A stretch of 64,000 nt of DNA from Anaerolineaceae bacterium (GCA_029265815.1 JAJUGU010000006.1:62001-126000); one strand, 5' to 3'. Counted from the stretch's first letter, positions 18,128 through 27,597 are shown. Numbers and translations: made by a program. The notes: generated from the sequence alone by a model not told the origin.

Positions 18128-19387
18128 ATGAAGGTGACAGAAGGAGATTTACTGGGGAAAATAATCGAGGTTGAAATAGGCAATGCCATTTATGGCGGAA
18201 GCTTTGTAGGAAGGGCTGCAGATAGAAAAGCTGTTTTTGTACCCTTTGTGCTGCCAGGCGAGCGGGCTAAAGTGTTCGTTACTGAAGATAAGAAGAATTA
18301 CGCCAGGGCAACCCTGGTGGAGTTATTGGAATCGTCACCAGAGCGCATTTCAGCTCGTTGCATGCATTTCGAGGTATGCGGTGGATGTCATTACCAACAC
18401 CTTGCTTATTCATCCCAACTCGCAGTGAAACGAGCCATTGTTGCTGACCAGTTTAGCAGGGTCGGGAAATTCACCAATGTTGTGGTTAATGCGGTCGTTC
18501 GCTCACCGAAGGAATGGAACTATCGCAATACCGTCCAGTTTCATGTTTCGGGTGCTGGCAAACTGGGTTTCCAAAGAAGCAGCAGCGCTGATACCGTTGA
18601 AATCTCCGAATGTCATCTTCCACTGCAGGCAATCAGTGACCTTTGGCCACTGATTGAACTTGATCCTGAACTCCAATATAAGCGGGTGGCGATACGTGCC
18701 GGGTCGGATGGAGAAGTATTGATGGGTTTAGAGGGCGATTCGTTAGAACTCCCAGAGTTCAGTCTTGATTTTCCGCTTTCGGTAGTGCTGCTAGGGAGTG
18801 ACCGTGATCTTGTTCTTTCAGGTGAGCCTACAAACCGGTTTATGGTCAGGGATGCTGAGTTCATCGTCAGCGCTCGTTCTTTTTTTCAGGTGAATTTGAA
18901 CCAGGCGGAAGCCATGGTTGAATATGTGTTGGAATTGTTGCCGTGGAATAAAGACATGACCGTTTTCGACCTCTACTGCGGAGTGGGATTGTTCTCGCGC
19001 TTCATCGCACCTTTGGTGAAGGAACTGGTGGGTGTGGAACTCTCAGAAAGCGCCTGTAATGATTATGCTGCGAACCTCGACGCGTTTGAAAATACTTCTC
19101 TGTATGTGGGCGCAGTCGAGGATATCTTACCCGGATTAGAAATTACACCAGACGTGGTAATTCTTGATCCACCACGGGCCGGGCTGGCACCCCGCGCATT
19201 GGAAGCGCTGGTCAAGTCAAAGGTCAAGCAGATCATTTATGTTTCCTGCGATCCCACCACGCTGGCGCGCGATTGCCGCAATCTGGTTGAGAAGGGCTAC
19301 CGGTTGGAAAGTATTCAGCCTTTTGATCTGTTTCCACAGACTTACCACGTTGAGTGCGTGGTATTGATGTCAAGGCTAAAAGAGTGA
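18128..19387 (+). CDS. RlmD/TrmA-family RNA (uracil-5-)-methyltransferase
   Basis: 419 residues with an AAGGAG ribosome binding site. An N-terminal TRAM-like beta-barrel (about 1-65) is followed by a [4Fe-4S] Cys cluster around CMHFEVCGGCHYQHL and by a SAM-binding methyltransferase domain (VFDLYCGVGLFSRFIA). The nucleophile motif is YVSCDPTTLARD, and the C-terminal segment has the expected QPFDLFPQTYHVE. The family makes 5-methyluridine in 23S rRNA (U747 or U1939) or tRNA (U54). The Fe-S cluster points to the RlmC/RlmD branch, but the exact site cannot be assigned from sequence alone. Confidence 0.9.
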   Translation: MKVTEGDLLGKIIEVEIGNAIYGGSFVGRAADRKAVFVPFVLPGERAKVFVTEDKKNYARATLVELLESSPERISARCMHFEVCGGCHYQHLAYSSQLAVKRAIVADQFSRVGKFTNVVVNAVVRSPKEWNYRNTVQFHVSGAGKLGFQRSSSADTVEISECHLPLQAISDLWPLIELDPELQYKRVAIRAGSDGEVLMGLEGDSLELPEFSLDFPLSVVLLGSDRDLVLSGEPTNRFMVRDAEFIVSARSFFQVNLNQAEAMVEYVLELLPWNKDMTVFDLYCGVGLFSRFIAPLVKELVGVELSESACNDYAANLDAFENTSLYVGAVEDILPGLEITPDVVILDPPRAGLAPRALEALVKSKVKQIIYVSCDPTTLARDCRNLVEKGYRLESIQPFDLFPQTYHVECVVLMSRLKE

Positions 19388-19488
19388 GGGTGAAAAAAGC
19401 ATAGTAAATATGGGCTTTTCGAGGTTTTAGAGAAAATATTCGATATACAAGTCTTATGGTGAGGGATCTTGGCGACCTTTATTTGTAC

Positions 19489-19517
19489 TTGACTGGCGAT
19501 TCCCAAACTAATATACT
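19489..19517 (+). promoter_or_regulatory. Promoter for the FecR-domain protein
   Basis: TTGACT and TATACT are separated by exactly 17 bp, one of the best sigma-70-type matches in the window. It would give a leader of about 150 nt before the ATG at 19677. Confidence 0.6.
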
Positions 19518-19676
19518 TACTGTATCCAGCTTTTCGCTGGAATGGTTGCTTAGACTTCTCCTACTGTGCGTCGTAGTAAGCCCTCTTTTCAAAAGTATTT
19601 ATCACACAATACAGCCGCTGCTTCAGCTCTTTCATTCCTATATGTGCTGACGCAAAGCGGCAGAATGGAGATTAGG

Positions 19677-20978
19677 ATGAAAAAAGCTATAACATTCGCT
19701 ATCATGTTATTTTTGGTGTTCACCCCTATAAGCCCAGTATCAGCGGCAGGTTTTAGTCTGGTTCAAGGAAGCATCACAGGCAACTATCTTGATAATAAGT
19801 TGCTTGAAACATTTTTTAGCACGCTTATCATTTCGTCAGAATTCTCGGATCAGCAGCAAAAATATATATTATCAGGTTCGACGCAGGTTCAATCGCCGAC
19901 ATATGAGTATCCAGACGGTAACGACCTTTATGTCGGAACGGATACTGGAATTGGGAATATTAACGGTGAATATGATCCGCTGACAGGCGGATTTTACGGC
20001 ACAGTCCATTATGAGGCGAAATTCAGCGGAGCGGTAGGGACGTCAACGCTGACTGCGACAGTGTCTTATGTAGATTGCGAGTTTACTGGAATCGCTAATC
20101 CGGATGATACCAGCGTAAAACTTGAGTTCGTTGGAAAGGATCTCAATAAAAATAAAGACGTGGCTTTTACCGTAACGTTCTCGGTTCAGGGCACTGTGCC
20201 GTTCACACAGGAGTCATCAGAGGAACCGGAAGAAACTGAAGAAATGCAGCTCGAGCCTTCGGAAACAGTGAAGTTGCCCGATTCCAACACACGCTTCAGC
20301 GATATGACGGGCCAGGTTGAAATGCTCTTTCCAACAGGCTATGACTCTAATGGCGAACCGATATATGATGAGGAAGCCTGGCAGTTTGCAAAGTTGGGTG
20401 CTGTTCTTCCCGAAGGCACAAGGATCAAGACAAGTGAAAGAAGCTCGGTCGTGCTGTCCTTTGCCGACATGACGACCTTTGTTATGAAACCCGAAACCGA
20501 AATTATGCTATCCAAACCGGAGGCGGGTCCTGGGCCATTTAAGCTACTTGTCGGGAATCTGTGGGTCAATTGGACGCATATGATTAAGACGGGTTATCTC
20601 CCTTTCGAGGGATCTCAAGCTGTTGCGGGTATTAAGGGTACAACCTTTGTCCTTGAGGATGATGGAACGGAAACAACGCTTAAGGTAATTGAAGGTACTG
20701 TTGAATTTACATCAAAAGTGACGGGTGATTCACTGACGGTAAAAGGCGGCAACATGCTAAGCGCCAGCAAAGACGGGCTTAGCGATATAGAAGAATTCGA
20801 TGTTGATGCTGAAATGGAGCAATGGCAAGTGTATGGCGCAAATATGCCAAAACAGAGTTTTCCGCTCTGGGCTGTTTTAACGATCATAGGTGCCGTACTC
20901 CTCGCGGGAGTTATATTATTCACGGTATTGTCGATAAACAAAAAGAAATCCGCTAGCGCGTCTACCTCTCACAAATAG
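19677..20978 (+). CDS. Exported FecR-domain membrane protein
   Basis: 433 residues from the ATG at 19677 (GGAG 5 nt upstream); the open frame continues upstream without a signal peptide. An N-terminal signal peptide (MKKAITFAIMLFLVFTPISP, cleavage near AAG) is followed by a beta-rich domain to about residue 170, a Glu-rich acidic linker, then a FecR-like domain (about 190-370) with LPEGTRIKTSERSSVVLSF and the typical VAGIKGTTFVL. One C-terminal membrane segment (about 395-418) ends in a Lys/Ser tail. FecR domains occur in signal-transducing or scaffold surface proteins. No sigma factor lies beside it, so a classical FecIR role is not supported. Confidence 0.75.
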   Translation: MKKAITFAIMLFLVFTPISPVSAAGFSLVQGSITGNYLDNKLLETFFSTLIISSEFSDQQQKYILSGSTQVQSPTYEYPDGNDLYVGTDTGIGNINGEYDPLTGGFYGTVHYEAKFSGAVGTSTLTATVSYVDCEFTGIANPDDTSVKLEFVGKDLNKNKDVAFTVTFSVQGTVPFTQESSEEPEETEEMQLEPSETVKLPDSNTRFSDMTGQVEMLFPTGYDSNGEPIYDEEAWQFAKLGAVLPEGTRIKTSERSSVVLSFADMTTFVMKPETEIMLSKPEAGPGPFKLLVGNLWVNWTHMIKTGYLPFEGSQAVAGIKGTTFVLEDDGTETTLKVIEGTVEFTSKVTGDSLTVKGGNMLSASKDGLSDIEEFDVDAEMEQWQVYGANMPKQSFPLWAVLTIIGAVLLAGVILFTVLSINKKKSASASTSHK

Positions 20979-21725
20979 GTGCCGTAAGATTAGGCGCATA
21001 ATCACAAATTCTGTATCCAATGTGGCGCGCCACTGGGCGGTATTCTTTGCACAGTGTGGCTGGAATTGAATAAGTGATTATTATCTGAATTATCTGAACT
21101 TGACACAAACCTAACTAAATATGCGTCAGTTGTAATATGTTAAATTTGCATGTTACAACAATCAATGGGCAAATAATCCTAGCGGACATTCCCCCGAAGG
21201 AAGCATTTCATTCGTGGTATTTAAAGATACTCATGCAACACCATATAACACAACGGCAGCGTCTGCGCCACATGCATCCAACGGCGAACAACACAGGATA
21301 ACCCCTGATTTCTATCGTGTAGGTGCACTGAGTCAGGCCGTCAGGCAGCGCCTGTCAGCGAGATAAAGGTTTGCCAGCGTGACATCATATGAAACTATGC
21401 AACCTGCTTTCACCGGCCCTTGTATCGCGTTTTGCGTTAACCGAAATGCACATTTACAACGCTGAAAATATGCTCGACCTTGGCTCAGACAGAGGTTTTT
21501 TCCGTTTCCTCCGGTTGACTTGCCCCTGTGAATATGTGGATTTATTTTAATATTGCGGTCCGAACCCGACCTTGCATAGAATTAGCACGCTGAGCGCGAG
21601 GGCGTGGAACTCAACTTCCGGGTGATGAGTGAAGCGGTTGCCACATTCCGAGAATGTGCTGCCATACCAAAGGAGTGGAAAGGCGAGATTAAAAAGGATT
21701 AGAAACGAAAAGGAGGTCGAAAATA
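20979..21725. other. Gene-poor region, possibly decayed DNA
   Basis: About 750 bp with no convincing gene. Only short open frames occur, for example about 53 codons from an ATG at 21389, without a ribosome binding site or recognisable protein. Codon-like stretches broken by stops on both strands suggest a decayed gene or mobile-element remnant, but no transposase motif or terminal inverted repeat was found. It ends in the strong AAGGAGG ribosome binding site of the next gene. Confidence 0.4.
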
Positions 21726-22577
21726 ATGCTGGGTGCAATAATTGGTGACATCGTTGGCTCCGTCTATGAGTGGCATAATATCAAGACGAAAGACTTTCCT
21801 CTGTTCAGAGACGACTGCTTTTTCACAGACGATACCGTGATGACCATTGCCACTGCTGATGCTCTAATGAAAGGCGGCAAAAAGGATGATTTCATTGATG
21901 CCTATAAAAAATGGGGACGGTTGTATCCCAACGTTGGTTATGGCGAAAGATTTTGGAGTTGGTTGGACTCGGATGAACGTGAGCCGTATAACAGTTGGGG
22001 CAACGGATCGGCGATGCGTGTGTCACCCTGTGCATGGGTCATGAACTGCGGATTCTACAGCAGAACTGGTTGTTGGCCATCAAATGGCTGGGGTATGGTT
22101 ACTCGCTCTGCCGAAGTAACACACAATCATCCCGAAGGCATTAATGGCGCACAAGCCACGGCAGCAGCCATATTCTTGTGCAGGTTCTATTCCGAAGGTC
22201 ACGCTTTCGACTTTTGTGAGCCGTGGTCGATTGATGAATTGAAAACTGAAATAAAAAAACTGATAGAGAAAAATCATGGCTACGATCTTTCCAAAACGTT
22301 GGATGAGATTCGCCCAACCTACCGCTTCAACGCAAGCTGTCAAGAGACCGTGCCACAGGCGATCGTAGCCTTTCTCGAAAGTACCGATTTTGAGGACGCA
22401 ATTCGAAACGCCATCTCGTTAGGCGGCGACAGCGACACACTTGCTGCCATAACGGGTAGCATCGCTGAAGCAGCTTATGGTATTCCGGAATGGATAAAGG
22501 ATAAGGCATGGACATATCTCGACGAGACGCTCCGCGACGTCTGCTGCCGCTGGCATAAGTTCACACACGAAACATAA
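21726..22577 (+). CDS. ADP-ribosylglycohydrolase family protein
   Basis: 283 residues, preceded by AAGGAGG. The fold signature is clear: the N-terminal GAIIGDIVGSVYE, the metal-binding FTDDTVMT, a central NGSAMRVSP, and the C-terminal GGDSDTLAAITGSIAEA, which supplies the second set of metal-binding Asp residues. DraG-type enzymes remove ADP-ribose from proteins or nucleic acids using two Mg2+ ions. The acceptor here is unknown; no ADP-ribosyltransferase (DarT, DraT) gene is adjacent. The gene lies between long non-coding gaps, consistent with acquisition by transfer. Confidence 0.9.
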   Translation: MLGAIIGDIVGSVYEWHNIKTKDFPLFRDDCFFTDDTVMTIATADALMKGGKKDDFIDAYKKWGRLYPNVGYGERFWSWLDSDEREPYNSWGNGSAMRVSPCAWVMNCGFYSRTGCWPSNGWGMVTRSAEVTHNHPEGINGAQATAAAIFLCRFYSEGHAFDFCEPWSIDELKTEIKKLIEKNHGYDLSKTLDEIRPTYRFNASCQETVPQAIVAFLESTDFEDAIRNAISLGGDSDTLAAITGSIAEAAYGIPEWIKDKAWTYLDETLRDVCCRWHKFTHET

Positions 22578-22982
22578 AACCGTGCTTACGATTGATTAGA
22601 AAAATGCACATAGTTTAAAATATTATCCTTTGCCAACGTAGGTGTCGGGAGCTTAACCTTACTGTCGATTGATTCCCGAGAACTGATATAACTAATAAAA
22701 AGAATGTGGACTTATTCTCTTATCTGAAAAAAGTAAAAATACAGACCTGACATCAATTTATTGATATCGTGCCATGTCGAGACGGATTATCTATTTAACC
22801 GAAAATGAAATGGTTACGATCTTGGTCAAAGATCGGGTGAGTTAATGTATGTTAATGAAAACTTATGAGGTTGAAGGTATTCTGGTCATAAAAAGGGCAA
22901 AAAATGCGAAGTGTATGTCGCCGTCCATAGATGTCTATCTCGCCAGGGAAACACAGTCATGACCACTGTTCAGGAAAAATCT
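22578..22982. other. Intergenic region
   Basis: About 400 bp with no assigned gene. The reading frame of the DUF1284 gene extends back to 22911 with alternative ATGs at 22911 and 22959, so the last 70 bp may be coding. The rest is AT-rich with no clear promoter, terminator or RNA. Confidence 0.35.
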
Positions 22983-23384
22983 ATGAAGATCCAAAACAAT
23001 GACAACGCCAAGATTCATTTGAGACCTCATCATATCCTGTGCCTATCGCTCTTTGAGGGCAAAGGTTATAACGAGAAATTTACTGAAAATATTCAAAAAA
23101 TATTGGATAATTTTCAAAACATACAAATTGTCTCCAGTGCAGATGATATTTGTAAGTCATGTCCAAACAATGTTCATGGCGAATGCAGCCTGGGCGAAGA
23201 AGATGTGCGTTTAAAAGACAGGAATGCATGCGCGAGTTTGAAAATACAACCTGGCGACATTTCTGTAGACAGCATTAATCTCAAGCTGTCCATGCTTTCT
23301 AAAATGGATTTCGAAAAGTGCTGCAGGACTTGCAGATGGTATAAGGCGAAGGTTTGCAGGTTCGAAAACATCAAGCAATTGTAA
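22983..23384 (+). CDS. DUF1284 family protein
   Basis: 133 residues from the ATG at 22983 (AGGA 9 nt upstream); starts at 22959 or 22911 are possible but would add an atypical N-terminus. The hallmark LRPHHILCLSLFEGKGY follows closely after the start, as in other DUF1284 proteins, which are common in Clostridia and methanogens. Cysteine pairs CKSCPN ... C and CRTCRWYKAKVC look like metal or iron-sulfur ligands. The biochemical role is unknown. Confidence 0.8.
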   Translation: MKIQNNDNAKIHLRPHHILCLSLFEGKGYNEKFTENIQKILDNFQNIQIVSSADDICKSCPNNVHGECSLGEEDVRLKDRNACASLKIQPGDISVDSINLKLSMLSKMDFEKCCRTCRWYKAKVCRFENIKQL

Positions 23385-23417
23385 TGACATAGAAACACCA
23401 TTTTATCGGAGGTGTAG

Positions 23418-23990
23418 ATGAAAAAGAGAGAGGAGGAAGATGTCATGAACCCATTTCAAACAATTGCGACAGAAAGACTATTGATTCGAAAACTTGAGCT
23501 CGAAGACACAGCTGCCTTTTTTGCTTATCGTTCACTACCAGAGGTCTATGAATATCAAACTTTTCGCCCGGTGAAAATTTCTGAAGCCGAGGGTTTGATA
23601 AAAAAGATCCCTGATTATCCAAACATTCCCAATACCTGGTTTCAACTCGCCGTGTGTCGTAATGAAGATGGTCAATTGATTGGAGATGTTGGTCTTCATT
23701 TCCTAGAGAATCATGGACAGGTAGAGATCGGATACACGATCGCACCAAATTTTCAGGGGCTGGGATATGCCCATGAAGCATTAATCGCGATTATCGATTA
23801 CCTTTTCATAAAGTTAAAGAAACATCGCATTATTGCGTCAGTTGATCCTAACAACATAAAATCTGTATTCTTATTAAACAAAATTGGAATGCGAAAAGAG
23901 GCGCATTTTGTGAAAAGCGTCCGAATAGATAACCATTGGGTTGATGATTGCGTATATGCAATGTTAGAAGAGGAATGGAGAAGGGGATAG
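23418..23990 (+). CDS. GNAT-family N-acetyltransferase (RimJ/RimL type)
   Basis: 190 residues from 23418 (GGAGG upstream). A second ATG at 23445 also has a purine-rich site and gives the more usual start MNPFQTIATERLLIRKL. The acetyl-CoA-binding signature around FQGLGYAHEALIAIIDYLF is followed by the typical C-terminal ASVDPNNIKSVFLLNKIGM. RimJ/RimL-like members acetylate protein N-termini or small amines; the substrate cannot be told. It lies 33 bp after DUF1284 and may share its transcript. Confidence 0.88.
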   Translation: MKKREEEDVMNPFQTIATERLLIRKLELEDTAAFFAYRSLPEVYEYQTFRPVKISEAEGLIKKIPDYPNIPNTWFQLAVCRNEDGQLIGDVGLHFLENHGQVEIGYTIAPNFQGLGYAHEALIAIIDYLFIKLKKHRIIASVDPNNIKSVFLLNKIGMRKEAHFVKSVRIDNHWVDDCVYAMLEEEWRRG

Positions 23991-24079
23991 AAAGGGGAAT
24001 TAATCTTAATACTATCCGGATTTTCCGGCAGTAAAGAAATGTGCGATCAGTGGATGCTATTTCAAATCTAGCATAATCC

Positions 24080-24110
24080 TTGCATCTTTTTCTTAAAGAG
24101 TTGCTATAAT
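24080..24110 (+). promoter_or_regulatory. Candidate extended -10 promoter for the CBM9-like lipoprotein
   Basis: TTGCAT and TATAAT are 19 bp apart. The -10 is preceded by TGC, so TGCTATAAT is an extended -10 element that can tolerate the long spacer. It lies 55 bp before the ATG at 24165. Confidence 0.5.
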
Positions 24111-24164
24111 AATTGCGTATAGGATGTTAATTCAAGATTTGTAAGGGTTCTTTGTGGAGGAAAC

Positions 24165-25118
24165 ATGAGAAAAGTTGCTAGATTGATCCCTGTATTATTG
24201 CTGATCGCGTTGTTTACCGCCTCGTGTCAGGGGCTTTTTGGAGGAAACGAGGAGGTACCAACAGCTGAAGCTCCTAACCTGACCTTAACGGCATTATTCG
24301 ATACCAGTTTAAATATTCCGCCGACTGTTACTCCACAACTGGTGGCAACATCCACCGAGGTTCCAACTGCGGCACCTACTACAGCAGTTCCATCTGAAAC
24401 CTTAGCAGCAACTGCAACATCAACGGTTGCACCTACGACAGCCATACCAGCTCCTGCTCAACGCAGCGGAGCCCAGATGAGGGCTGCATATCTTTCGACT
24501 GAACCGGTTATGGACGGAACGTACGCCGAGTGGGTTGAAAAAACCAACAAATATGCTATTCCTTACGTGGTGTGGAAACCCGCCAACTGGAAGAATGTGG
24601 CAGATCTGGAAGGCGCTTTTGCAGCTGCATGGGATGATGATTATCTCTACGTTTCGATCAAAGTTACCGATGACGTCATTACCCAGACTCAGACCGGCAG
24701 CAAGCTGTATCTGGGCGATTCAACAGAAATTTTGATTGATACTAACCTGTTGGGAGACTTTTATGTCCAATCGCTGGATAGTGATGATTTCCAATTTGGG
24801 ATTTCACCCGGGAATCCTGCCAAGGATATCGATCCTGAAGTCTATCTCTGGTATCCATCCAGCAAAGCAGGAACGAAATCGAGTGTACTAGTCTCTTCGA
24901 TATTCGAGGACTCGAAAACGATTTATCGAGTGGAGGTAGGCATTCCGTGGTCGCTGCTTGGTATTACTCCGACCAGTGGGATGCGCCTGGGATTCGCGGT
25001 ATCAGTTAGTGATTGTGATAATACCAGCGCCCCTTCACAGGACTCAATGATCTCCACAGCACAATATCGTAATTTCCTGAATCCTACCACGTGGAATGAG
25101 TTAGTTCTGGTGAAGTAG
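24165..25118 (+). CDS. Lipoprotein with a C-terminal CBM9-like carbohydrate-binding domain
   Basis: 317 residues, preceded by GGAGG. A lipoprotein signal (LLIALFTASC) is followed by a Thr/Pro/Ala-rich linker (about 35-105) and a beta-sandwich domain resembling family 9 carbohydrate-binding or DOMON-like modules. Typical phrases are MDGTYAEWVE near its start, AAWDDDYLYVSIKVTDD, and the end-strand WSLLGITPTSGMRLGFAVSV. The module is probably displayed on the cell surface and binds sugars or a cell-wall glycan; the ligand is not known. It has its own promoter and terminator and so is probably a single-gene unit. Confidence 0.8.
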   Translation: MRKVARLIPVLLLIALFTASCQGLFGGNEEVPTAEAPNLTLTALFDTSLNIPPTVTPQLVATSTEVPTAAPTTAVPSETLAATATSTVAPTTAIPAPAQRSGAQMRAAYLSTEPVMDGTYAEWVEKTNKYAIPYVVWKPANWKNVADLEGAFAAAWDDDYLYVSIKVTDDVITQTQTGSKLYLGDSTEILIDTNLLGDFYVQSLDSDDFQFGISPGNPAKDIDPEVYLWYPSSKAGTKSSVLVSSIFEDSKTIYRVEVGIPWSLLGITPTSGMRLGFAVSVSDCDNTSAPSQDSMISTAQYRNFLNPTTWNELVLVK

Positions 25119-25138
25119 CATTTGTGAGAATTATACGA

Positions 25139-25171
25139 TCAGGCTGTCCTTTGGGGCAGCCTGAATTTTTT
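25139..25171 (+). terminator. Terminator after the CBM9-like lipoprotein
   Basis: An 8-bp stem (TCAGGCTG / CAGCCTGA) with a 10-nt loop is followed by ATTTTTT. It sits at the convergent boundary with the YbbN-like gene, whose last codon it touches. Confidence 0.8.
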
Positions 25172-26003
25172 AGAACAAGATTGCGGCTAATTCTGACCGG
25201 TATTTTCGAGTCTGATCACCTTCTGGATCAAGAAGTTCAAGCAAGCCAAGGATCACTTGTTTTGCCCGGTCTTTGCGGTACCTTTTATCCTGGCGCAGCA
25301 CATCCAGTAACCCGTCGATGCTGGCAAGAATATTGCCGCGTGAGGCAAGGCGTAATGAATTTGAAAACGCAGCATCAAGATCAGACTCTAAGGGAATTTT
25401 ATTGTTGCGGAAATCTTCCATTGCTTTTATCAAAGGGACAAGTTGCTCGGCAGCATTGTATTCCTGGCTGGCAGGGAACGCCTTGTAAATCTGCATGGCG
25501 TCGGCAGAGTGACCTTTGAGCAAGCTGACTTTCATGATTCCCAATAAACTTGCCGGGTGATGGTCATTGAGTTCTAGTGCTTCAAGGAATGCTTCTTCTG
25601 CGGCAGTCAGGTCACCAGAAGCAAGTAAACTGTTACCTTTTTGAGCGAGTAGATCTGATGGTTGCGGTGGAAGTATCTTATTAATGAAATCACGAATCAG
25701 GGGTTCAGGGATCACACCGGCAAAATCAGATACTTTTCGACCCTGGCTAAACGCGATGACTGTGGGAATAGTGCGAACACTGAAACGCAAGGCAAGGTTA
25801 GGATTTGCATCGACATCCACCTTGGCCAGCCTGAATTCGCCCTCTGCTTCTAACGCAAGTTTCTCTAACAAAGGGGTGAGGATGCGGCAAGGCTTGCACC
25901 ATTCAGCCCAAAAATCGACCACAACGGGTTTATTTTGTGAATAAGCGATCACATCGTATTCAAAGCTTGATTCCGTGACCGAAATAATGAAATCCGACGG
26001 CAT
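25170..26003 (-). CDS. Thioredoxin-TPR chaperone-redoxin (CnoX/YbbN-like)
   Basis: 277 residues. An N-terminal thioredoxin fold (about 10-110) has the intact active site WCKPC in FWAEWCKPCRILTPLL. The C-terminal half carries TPR-like helical repeats (LASGDLTAAEEAFLEALELN and following). This matches CnoX/YbbN, which protects proteins from oxidative aggregation and hands clients to GroEL/DnaK. E. coli CnoX has a degenerate SQHC site, whereas this one has a full CxxC and should be redox active, as in Caulobacter-type members. It is convergent with the preceding lipoprotein gene. Confidence 0.88.
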   Translation of the reverse strand: MPSDFIISVTESSFEYDVIAYSQNKPVVVDFWAEWCKPCRILTPLLEKLALEAEGEFRLAKVDVDANPNLALRFSVRTIPTVIAFSQGRKVSDFAGVIPEPLIRDFINKILPPQPSDLLAQKGNSLLASGDLTAAEEAFLEALELNDHHPASLLGIMKVSLLKGHSADAMQIYKAFPASQEYNAAEQLVPLIKAMEDFRNNKIPLESDLDAAFSNSLRLASRGNILASIDGLLDVLRQDKRYRKDRAKQVILGLLELLDPEGDQTRKYRSELAAILF

Positions 26004-26040
26004 TTTTTCTCCCGGCTAGTTTTGTTTTCTTTGGTCCAAT

Positions 26041-26472
26041 TTAATCACCTTCGCCACTACTATCTGGTGGAGCAGAAGGTTGATCGATTCTGATGATTTC
26101 TCCATGGACGTCGATGACCACCCGGAAACCAAGCATACCCAGATAAGCGCGGGTGTTTTCAGGAATACCCATTTCTAGCATCATTTCATATTGTTTCTCA
26201 ATGTTTTTTAATTGGTTTTCCAAAATAGCATGAGTAAAAAGGTCTTCCTGCCCCATCATTTTAGCTGCCTGATCTGCGATTAACTCTTCGTTCCCGGCGA
26301 TCTGACCACCCAGAGCTCGAAGGATTTCAAGGTCAATAGGTCTTGATGGAACATGACGCATAAAACCCGCATCATTGATCACATAGCAGGGCTCATTACC
26401 GATCTTAGCAATCCCAACTGGTTGGTCAAATTCGTCGATCACTAATCCTTTAAATAATGGTTCATCAGACAT
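26041..26472 (-). CDS. Uncharacterised protein
   Basis: 143 residues, no signal or membrane segment. The N-terminus (LFKGLVIDEFDQPVGIAKIG) looks like a small beta domain, followed by YVINDAGFMRHVPSRPID and a long helical middle rich in Gln, Glu and Met. The C-terminal part (GFRVVIDVHGEIIRID) is again beta-like. It follows the YbbN-like gene by 37 bp in the opposite order of transcription (this gene is transcribed first), so the two may be co-transcribed and linked to protein quality control; that is inference only. Confidence 0.65.
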   Translation of the reverse strand: MSDEPLFKGLVIDEFDQPVGIAKIGNEPCYVINDAGFMRHVPSRPIDLEILRALGGQIAGNEELIADQAAKMMGQEDLFTHAILENQLKNIEKQYEMMLEMGIPENTRAYLGMLGFRVVIDVHGEIIRIDQPSAPPDSSGEGD

Positions 26473-26541
26473 TGCGTTTTCCTACCTGTATTATAAAGCA
26501 ATCCACTTGAAAGGTGGACTGTGCTTAAGAGAAACTGCAGA

Positions 26542-27597
26542 CTAGAGCACAACTGTAACTCTGGTTCCGCCGTTCTTGTATGCCCTTTGTTCTTCGTAAG
26601 GAACATGGGGTAAGGTCCAGCGGTACACCCATTTTGCTGCTTCAGATGGCAGGTTGATACAGCCATGACTGCGTGGCCTACCAAAATCATTATGCCAGTA
26701 GGTACCGTGAAAAGAAATGCCATCTTCGGTAAAAAAAGTGACCCAAGGCACGCCTGGCAGATCGTAAGTGGTGGCTGTGGCTTTGTTACCGTTGATCATG
26801 TGACGGGAGGGTCTTTTATAATCGGTGGTGAAATTTCCGGTTGGAGTCAAATAATGATCATAGAATTCGGTTCCACCTGAACAGCGGAACATTTGAACAG
26901 GTGTGTCTGCTTCATAAGCGATAACTATTTGATCTCTCAGATGAACTTCAAGTTTCTTATCAGCGGCAGGAACATTCGGTGAAAGGGTGGACGTTTCTTC
27001 AGGGGGGATAATTCGAAGATGCGAAGAATGGACAAAGTACCTGAATTGATAGAAATCCTCGAGAACCTCGTACCAGGTTTCACCTTTATCATCCTGAAGA
27101 ACGTCCAGAATCCAATGAGTCGTTGAGTAATACAATCTGTAAGCAACCAGTTTTTTGAAGATTGGATTCCACACAGCGTCTGTATACGGGACAGTAACTT
27201 CAGCAAGGACACCTTTTTCTGGAATGGAAACAGCGGGATCGTTTTTTCTGATCTCAACGGGTTGAACACTCCCAGAATGAACATACCCTTCATTATTCAT
27301 TAAATACCATACTTTGTTGTGCGCGGGTTCTCCAAGACCGATTTCTACTTTGTTAATTGGCATTACCAGATCTTTCCACAGCGTGCGGATTAATTTACCT
27401 TCCAGGCTGGGGGTGTCGTACATATCCACTCTATTGGTCGTTATGCGCCCTAATTTGACTTCTTCTGAAGTCTGAGTGAGGGATTCAGCGTACACGAAGG
27501 TGGATTTGTTCAAGGCGAGCAGAGAAACCAGAGAGATACTGCTAAGCCAGAGGAACTCGCGCCTTGTAAGAGAATGGACGTCTAATTTATTGGCCAT
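26542..27597 (-). CDS. Exported L,D-transpeptidase (YkuD domain)
   Basis: 351 residues. The N-terminus has an Arg-Arg signal (TRREFLWLSSIS) resembling a Tat signal, then a hydrophobic stretch. The middle contains SH3-like repeats (for example near RVDMYDTPSLEGKLIRTLW). The C-terminal YkuD catalytic domain has HGTYWHNDFGRPRSHGCINL with nucleophile Cys313. Such enzymes form 3-3 cross-links in peptidoglycan or attach proteins to it. It is the third gene of an amidase / L,D-transpeptidase / L,D-transpeptidase operon, with only 5 bp separating it from the second. Confidence 0.9.
   Translation of the reverse strand: MANKLDVHSLTRREFLWLSSISLVSLLALNKSTFVYAESLTQTSEEVKLGRITTNRVDMYDTPSLEGKLIRTLWKDLVMPINKVEIGLGEPAHNKVWYLMNNEGYVHSGSVQPVEIRKNDPAVSIPEKGVLAEVTVPYTDAVWNPIFKKLVAYRLYYSTTHWILDVLQDDKGETWYEVLEDFYQFRYFVHSSHLRIIPPEETSTLSPNVPAADKKLEVHLRDQIVIAYEADTPVQMFRCSGGTEFYDHYLTPTGNFTTDYKRPSRHMINGNKATATTYDLPGVPWVTFFTEDGISFHGTYWHNDFGRPRSHGCINLPSEAAKWVYRWTLPHVPYEEQRAYKNGGTRVTVVL

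Noticed and set aside
21389-21550. Short open frame in the gene-poor gap
   Set aside because: About 53 codons, no ribosome binding site, no recognisable protein; kept only as part of the gap description.
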